Source of the DNA: an uncultured Clostridium sp.
GTDB taxonomy: Bacteria > Bacillota > Clostridia > TANB77 > CAG-508
Direction of reading: 5' to 3'
Length of the DNA stretch: 35,411 nucleotides
Assembly: GCA_947573965.1 (NCBI GenBank)
Contig: CANPHV010000004.1
Coordinates: forward strand, 1 to 35,411
Shown here: piece by piece, positions 33,701-35,411 of the stretch
Numbering within the stretch: position 1 is the first letter of the stretch
Layout: the number at the start of each line of letters is the position of its first letter
Program-made: the position numbers and the translations under genes
Notes under the pieces: model-generated
What the model was told of the DNA's origin: nothing
Database searches by the model: none
What the model saw: only the letters and a program-made list of their open reading frames with translations

Positions 33701-35143
33701 TCTTTTATCTCTATCGTCTGTTTCATTATCAGCATATAAGTTGTTGTTTCCTGTCTTTTTAGTACTCGTTATATGATCTTCCCAAACATACCCACTTAAT
33801 TTTACATACAATCTTCGATTTCCTATTTCTTCTTTAATCGTTTGTCCAATCGCTGCCATTTCTATTGTTCTTTCTTCAGATGGATTTTCTATTGTTGCCT
33901 CTGCATATCCAAAATTAGGATTTAATACTTCATATATTTTATAGGTTCCTTTTTTGTTTAAGTTTCGAATGGTCACCTCGCCATTTTTATTGGTTTTGTA
34001 CATATGCTCAATTGCCTCTTCTTTACTGTCTACATATTTAGCTGGTGTTCCATCATAAACCCATTTCCCTTCTGTTTCATAATAAACAAGAAATCCTACA
34101 TTTTCAATTCCCCAACCTGAATTCGAATCTTTTTTCATGATCTTTATTTGGCTAAATGGTACTTTTGGAAGATTAATAATTTGTTCTGCAGGCATTGATA
34201 ATTTCCCTCCATAGGTTGCCATATTTTGTCCTCCATCAGAACCATAAAATACCATTCTAGCCCTTAGTGCATTATCAACTCTTTTGGTTACTTTTATTTC
34301 TTCTGCACTGTCTGGTTTTTGCGTATTAAAGGCCAAATAAAATTCTGTTCCATTTGGTAGTGATTTGTTTAGATTAATCTGATCTGTTTTGGTTGCTGTT
34401 GACCAACCATCTGGTCTACAAATGTTTCCATTCATTGTTTTTACTGTTATATCAGAAATATAACCACTACCTGTATTCTGTATTCTATACGGTCCAACAA
34501 AAATCCAATCGTCCACTTCTTCAATTGTTTGCTTTCCTTGTGGACTTTGGTCTGCAAAAGCATAATTCATCGTCCCATTAACATAAGCTTCTCCTTCTGC
34601 TTTTAATTGATTATACTTATTACTTCCAAATTGTTTTTTCATATAATCTTCTGTAACACCACCAGGCAAATTAGAATTGAACAATCCACCGCCTACCATG
34701 ACACTAGAATATTTCGATGCAGACTGCATCATCATTAATCGATATGGACTACTCCCTGTTTTTCCCCATGGTTCCTGATTTGCATAAGATTTCGTAGCAT
34801 AATACAATACTTCCATGGCTCTTCTAGCAGCTTCCGAATTCGTAGTAGAAAGCCCATTTACACTACTTATTCCATTTAATCCCACATCCACAACAGCAGT
34901 TCTCATACTTCCATGATTAGCAGTTCCATGTTCAAATGGGTCCATACAATAATGGGTATGATTTTTTAGTCCTACATCCGTATTTCCATTTGTCCACGGA
35001 TCGATATACATGCTTAAAAATCCATCTAAATTATCAGTTGCCATTCTTGTTATTTCTCCCATTGTTTGCGCATTTACCATGGGAATCATAAAAAGCAAAT
35101 TCGCAATAAAAGCAATTATAATAATTTTTATCTTTTTTACCAT
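30785..35143 (-). CDS. Large cell-surface adhesin-like protein with CnaB/SdrD-type modules and C-terminal anchor
   Basis: A 1452-residue exported protein. The signal peptide is cleaved most likely after VNA (residue 25). The N-terminal domain (about 26-325) contains HYCMDPFEHG (Cys66) and YRLMMMQSASKY (Gln140), spaced rather like the Cys and Gln of thioester adhesin domains; this is tentative. A CnaB/SpaA-like domain follows (about 331-440) with candidate isopeptide residues Lys in IKIMKKD, Glu in YEVLN and Asn in EEIGNRR. From LYVKLSGYVWED (about 448) to the end it is homologous to the last 1010 residues of the giant protein. Shared blocks include STINYGG, GYEGQ, NINLG, YAGID, TYEDD and DFGI. 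The end is VVTGATGENQNYLPYI, then a hydrophobic segment and KKKVLDE, an anchor or variant sorting signal. The AAGGAGGGAG ribosome site is strong and a terminator follows. Host or matrix binding is inferred. Confidence 0.9.
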   Translation of the reverse strand: MVKKIKIIIIAFIANLLFMIPMVNAQTMGEITRMATDNLDGFLSMYIDPWTNGNTDVGLKNHTHYCMDPFEHGTANHGSMRTAVVDVGLNGISSVNGLSTTNSEAARRAMEVLYYATKSYANQEPWGKTGSSPYRLMMMQSASKYSSVMVGGGLFNSNLPGGVTEDYMKKQFGSNKYNQLKAEGEAYVNGTMNYAFADQSPQGKQTIEEVDDWIFVGPYRIQNTGSGYISDITVKTMNGNICRPDGWSTATKTDQINLNKSLPNGTEFYLAFNTQKPDSAEEIKVTKRVDNALRARMVFYGSDGGQNMATYGGKLSMPAEQIINLPKVPFSQIKIMKKDSNSGWGIENVGFLVYYETEGKWVYDGTPAKYVDSKEEAIEHMYKTNKNGEVTIRNLNKKGTYKIYEVLNPNFGYAEATIENPSEERTIEMAAIGQTIKEEIGNRRLYVKLSGYVWEDHITSTKKTGNNNLYADNETDDRDKRVKNVTVTLRNAQGEIIDTRVTNTITNTKGEQEEGAYLFGDYQRDPTAKKIEIEQLEGAYIEFEYNGMCYKSVPVNIGKDNGSKATDDNLRDKFNNDYATITKGVAQNSGYRLNYDREYLEKTSTSTINYGGTYLYGYEGQEKPISGIDKQYLLIANTLDAAPDNLLGQAKYTIDNIYEEEIEEVPNINLGVKARGMPNLSVFQDVKEVKIGLNGYEHLYQYGNRLKTLEQQIEEFKKKYPGEEIFQMGVNFAAKYESASQPYSRTVYASDVIYDSKQENKGKLEIYITYDIRLCNESDVTNSKINQLYNYFDRDYEIMTLREEERKIENQKITVVNAKDITSSIKERTEYKDKWDRILIEPENGIQLKTDSDKYLVLTYKLSDDAIINLLNGNKTLDSATEIVSYSSYDDADFTHSYAGIDVNSEPNNEDIGNRKTYEDDIDQAPSLILDTDKNRTIKGNVWQEEAMEELLTEADYYKKQRLGNGQYEADKEKVIKDVTVELLRVNSEEDKEQAVELKVATLYAKNLGEEKTKEARANTDERGGYQFEGVIPGQYILKFTYHDKSVLYQLDGTRCETLEDNGGVEYYKSTLFRTTADKVGNINQEAYQKAQQSMYWYFDETKEAARLSDARDKKELVEERTSVETVNYEEAMKTINTLNAISAESSKLEIKMDCNQDDLLNISQSDRQLKFIFDNLDFGIIRRPKQPLKLTKEISYIEVVLANGQVVLKGDPRNEQIKHLKILPNGNIHIELDDEIIQGATLKIKYEIKVDNRECEIDYNDRDYYYFGKLPINYKDRDKWKIATITDLFDYPDNGLNFNLDYKNSGNNRWTRLSLEDLEENKNIAPGLKELLKRYNVILHTDKFADMEPGQERIETMVLTRLLSNMDADLSFDNKVEVNTYEGRKIDYTIPGNYDPVEGEPDEADNSGKNLVVTGATGENQNYLPYIILGITGLTVLVTGIVLIKKKVLDE

Positions 35144-35295
35144 ATTTCTCCCTCCTTGTATAATATATTTAGGTTTTTAATAAAGGATTTACCTATAAAC
35201 CTATTGCCACTATAAGTTTATTTTTATATACTTATAGTAACTTAGATAGAGTGTCGCTCATCCCACCTTGAAGTTTATCTTCGTGATTAGAAAGA
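35144..35295. other. Upstream region of the 1452-residue gene with inverted repeats
   Basis: It contains a 9-bp perfect inverted repeat ACTATAAGT / ACTTATAGT at 35209-35238 with a 12-nt loop. An AGAAAGA / TCTTTCT stem around 35288-35311 overlaps the stop of a possible upstream frame. A -10-like TATTAT lies close to the ribosome site, but no convincing -35 was found. The stretch did not match any riboswitch consensus I know. Confidence 0.4.
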
Positions 35296-35409
35296 CTAGC
35301 GCCTCTTTCTTATTGGCTGTATATGAATGAGTTGGATGTTGATTTCCTTTTTAGGTTTTTCTCCGTATATATAACAAGGTTGTATCGCTTTTAAGAGTAG
35401 AGGATTTAC
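35296..35409 (-). CDS. Possible 3' end of a gene running in from beyond the window
   Basis: An open frame enters from the right edge and stops at TAG (35296-35298), giving 37 residues that begin VNPLLLKAIQPCYIYGEKPK and end in IRKRR. The composition is ordinary for a protein end, but the length is too short to recognise a family or to exclude chance. A short inverted repeat overlaps the stop. Confidence 0.25.
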   Translation of the reverse strand, partial: VNPLLLKAIQPCYIYGEKPKKEINIQLIHIQPIRKRR

Positions 35410-35411
35410 AC

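Noticed and set aside
35144..35411. Cyclic-di-GMP or other riboswitch upstream of the 1452-residue gene
   Set aside because: Several short stems are present but none of the conserved aptamer cores could be matched, and part of the region may be the end of another gene.

Overview
The window is strongly AT-rich DNA from what looks like a spore-forming, low-GC Firmicute of the Clostridia type. The evidence is a SpoIIE phosphatase, a 3D-domain protein of the YabE type, strong AGGAGG ribosome-binding sites, frequent GTG/TTG starts and many TTGACA/TATAAT-type promoters. The large adhesin-like wall proteins with CnaB and SdrD-type modules would suit a gut or other host-associated lineage, possibly one known only from metagenomes. 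That placement is inference.

Left third (1-8.5 kb), minus strand: an rpoB-rpoC operon with its own strong promoter and a roughly 190-nt leader. It is followed by a small membrane-anchored protein and a strong terminator. rplJ/rplL are not next to rpoB. The rpoB-rpoC spacer is unusually long (241 nt) and packed with inverted repeats, one of which recurs elsewhere in the window. rpoC almost certainly starts at a GTG 111 nt inside the longest open frame.

Middle (8.5-21.4 kb): housekeeping and envelope genes. They are an Rpn-type nuclease remnant; a small multidrug-export-family protein, an AI-2E family permease and exodeoxyribonuclease III in a likely operon; a 3D/G5 wall protein; a divergent lemA-htpX pair; a minus-strand run of WG-repeat protein, tail-anchored protein of unknown function, AcpS and TatD; a small zinc-ribbon protein; and spoIIE. 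Several of the short gaps consist almost entirely of one of two short palindromic repeat families (a GGGAC/GTCCC type and an ACTGGTT/AACCAGT type).

Right (21.6-35.1 kb), minus strand: two very large secreted, cell-wall-type proteins of 1452 and 2957 residues with homologous C-terminal halves of about 1000 residues. The larger is the most striking object in the window. Around residues 1288-1338 it has a C-terminal-anchor-like membrane segment, a short basic loop, a second signal-peptide-like segment and a VQA|RG cleavage-like site, then another 1619-residue ectodomain with CnaB-like domains, a ricin-type lectin-like domain and a final IPPTG-type sorting signal. It reads as two surface proteins fused in frame, a natural polyprotein candidate. 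The last 270 bases hold structured sequence and perhaps the end of another gene. No rRNA, tRNA, CRISPR array or intact transposase gene was seen.
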